Source: Burkholderia sp. SRS-W-2-2016 (GTDB taxonomy: Bacteria; Pseudomonadota; Gammaproteobacteria; Burkholderiales; Burkholderiaceae). From it: a stretch of DNA of 64,000 nt. Of this stretch, positions 62,715-64,000 are shown one piece after another; within the stretch, counting starts at the first letter, position 1; every line of letters begins with the position of its first letter. The notes below the pieces were generated by a model. It made no database searches and was not told where the DNA came from. It saw only the letters and a program-made list of their open reading frames with translations. Position numbers and translations under genes: made by a program. The stretch lies in the NCBI RefSeq assembly GCF_001931485.1, contig NZ_MSDV01000019.1, forward strand, positions 431,164-495,163, given 5' to 3'.

Positions 62715-63851
62715 ATGACCCACCCGACCATCGAACGCATCGAAACCAGCCTCGTCGATCTGCCGACGATCCGCCCTCACAAACTGTCGGTCGCCACGAT
62801 GTACGGGCAGACGCTGATGCTGGTGAAGATCTACTGCAGCGATGGCGTGGTCGGTATCGGCGAAGGCACGACGATCGCCGGGATGGCCTACGGCCCGGAA
62901 AGCCCGGAAGCGATGAAGCTCGCGATCGACGCGTACCTCGCGCCGGCGATGATCGGCAAGGACGCGACGCGCATCCAGGCGCTGATGGCGCACCTGGGCA
63001 AGCTGGTCAAGGTCAATCATTTCTCGAAGAGCGCGCTCGAAACCGCGCTGCTCGACGCGCAGGGCAAGCGCGTCGGCGTGCCGGTCAGCGAACTGCTGGG
63101 CGGGCGTCGCCGTGAACGTCTGCCAGTTGCGTGGACGCTCGCCTCAGGCGATACCGCGAAGGACATCGCCGAAGCCGAGCACATGCTCGAAGTGCGCCGC
63201 CACAACGTCTTCAAACTGAAGATCGGCGCGAAAGAACTCAAAACCGATATCAAGCACGTCGCCGAAATCAAGAAGGCGGTCGGCGACCGCGCGGCGGTGC
63301 GTGTCGACGTCAACATGGCGTGGAGCGAAACCCAGGCCGCATGGGCGATTCCGGCGCTGGCCGAAGCGGGTTGCGATCTGGTCGAGCAGCCGGTTGCATC
63401 GGCGGCCGCGCTCGCGCGCCTGATGCGCCGCTTCCCGGTCGCGCTGATGGCCGACGAAGTACTGCGAGGCCCGGACAGCGCGTTCGAAATCGCGAAGAAC
63501 GGCGGCGCCGACGTGTTCGCGATCAAGATCGAACAAAGCGGTGGCCTGTTCGCCGCGCAACGCGTGGCCGCGATCGCCGATGCCGCCGGCATCGAGCTGT
63601 ACGGCGGCACGATGCTCGAAGGCGCATTCAGCACGGTCGCGTCCGCGCATCTGTTCGCGAGTTTCGCGAACCTGCAGTGGGGCACCGAACTGTTCGGCCC
63701 GCTGCTGATCACCGAAGAAATTCTGACCCGGCCGCTGGACTACAGCGACTTCGAACTGACCGTGCCGAACGGGCCGGGTCTTGGCATTGAACTGGATGAA
63801 GCGAAGGTCAAGCGCTTCACTCGCGATGGGCTGATGAAAGTCACGAAGTGA
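62715..63851 (+). CDS. catB: Muconate cycloisomerase
   Basis: A 378-residue enolase-superfamily enzyme converting cis,cis-muconate to muconolactone in the catechol ortho pathway. Marks are TIRPHKLSVATMYGQTLMLV, the basic KLKIG motif whose lysine acts as base, the metal ligand aspartate in VRVDVNMAWSE, ADEVLRGPDS and YGGTMLEGAFSTVASAHLF. The ATG at 62715 follows AGGA; a TTG two codons earlier is open. It is divergent from catR and followed 42 bases later by catC. Confidence 0.95.
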   Translation: MTHPTIERIETSLVDLPTIRPHKLSVATMYGQTLMLVKIYCSDGVVGIGEGTTIAGMAYGPESPEAMKLAIDAYLAPAMIGKDATRIQALMAHLGKLVKVNHFSKSALETALLDAQGKRVGVPVSELLGGRRRERLPVAWTLASGDTAKDIAEAEHMLEVRRHNVFKLKIGAKELKTDIKHVAEIKKAVGDRAAVRVDVNMAWSETQAAWAIPALAEAGCDLVEQPVASAAALARLMRRFPVALMADEVLRGPDSAFEIAKNGGADVFAIKIEQSGGLFAAQRVAAIADAAGIELYGGTMLEGAFSTVASAHLFASFANLQWGTELFGPLLITEEILTRPLDYSDFELTVPNGPGLGIELDEAKVKRFTRDGLMKVTK

Positions 63852-63893
63852 CGCCCACCAATTAACGCCCCACTGATTGAGGAGCCGCTGACC

Positions 63894-64000
63894 ATGCTTT
63901 TCCACGTACGAATGGACGTCAACCTGCCGGTCGATATGCCGGCGGAAATCGCCAACGAAATCAAAACCCGCGAGAAGGCTTATTCGCAGGACCTGCAGCG
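63894..64000 (+). CDS. catC: Muconolactone delta-isomerase (3' end cut by window edge)
   Basis: The first 35 codons are visible: MLFHVRMDVNLPVDMP, then EIANEIKTREKAYSQDLQ, which matches the N terminus of CatC. A GGAG site lies about ten bases before the ATG. It isomerises muconolactone to 3-oxoadipate enol-lactone after CatB. Too short for the ORF list and truncated at the window end. Confidence 0.93.
   Translation, partial: MLFHVRMDVNLPVDMPAEIANEIKTREKAYSQDLQ

Overview
The window is high-GC, densely coded DNA typical of Burkholderia sensu lato (Paraburkholderia, Caballeronia or Burkholderia). Supporting signs are Burkholderia-type OmpC-family porins, a DUF3331 protein, AAHS-family aromatic acid transporters, a BoxR regulator, a phthalate (oph) gene set and a cat operon. 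The species cannot be fixed from the sequence alone. No rRNA, tRNA, insertion sequence or CRISPR array was seen.

Layout. 1-3653: tail of a ketopantoate-reductase family gene, an aromatic-acid-type MFS transporter and a porin. 3655-7591 (minus): polyamine catabolism, with a glutamine-synthetase-like ligase (puuA), an SpuC-like aminotransferase, a DUF2278 protein and a remnant of puuD that has lost most of its length in frame. 8402-16907: a DedA-rhodanese fusion, a cupin, an AhpD-like protein, an MFS exporter, a LysR regulator, a DUF899 protein, a GGDEF-EAL enzyme and a small secreted protein. 17258-20066: HU, DAHP synthase and a DUF72 protein with a histone-H1-like tail. 20104-26890: a TetR regulator divergent from the leucine/isovalerate operon liuABCD.

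26926-33833: a complete phthalate-to-protocatechuate cluster: reductase ophA1, permease ophD, decarboxylase ophC, a MarR regulator, dehydrogenase ophB and oxygenase ophA2. Three matching palindromes (ATTAGA-N2-TCTAAT type) lie in front of its three transcription units. 34067-39326: a PhnD-like binding protein, a small DUF1488-like protein, a CPA1 antiporter, a low-GC non-coding stretch and small proteins. 39470-40628: an MFS gene broken by one extra base in a homopolymer.

40890-48025: a signalling block of a DUF3331 protein, a FixJ-type regulator, a soluble four-PAS kinase, a stand-alone receiver and a second FixJ-type regulator. It is followed by a Tat-exported epoxide-hydrolase-like protein and a cytochrome P460. 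The palindrome ATAC-N4-GTAT recurs in four intergenic gaps of this block and is the best candidate here for an undescribed regulatory circuit. 48039-52464: four uncharacterised genes including a DUF3422 protein.

52523-64000: aromatic acid uptake and catechol cleavage. It holds an AAHS transporter, a five-gene Liv-type ABC importer, BoxR, a second porin close to the first, a CatR/BenM-like LysR regulator, catB and the start of catC. The gap between the AAHS and ABC transporters carries a TGCA-N6-TGCA palindrome of the BoxR/BzdR type, yet no boxABCD enzyme gene is present. The overall theme is uptake and regulated degradation of aromatic acids, leucine and polyamines.
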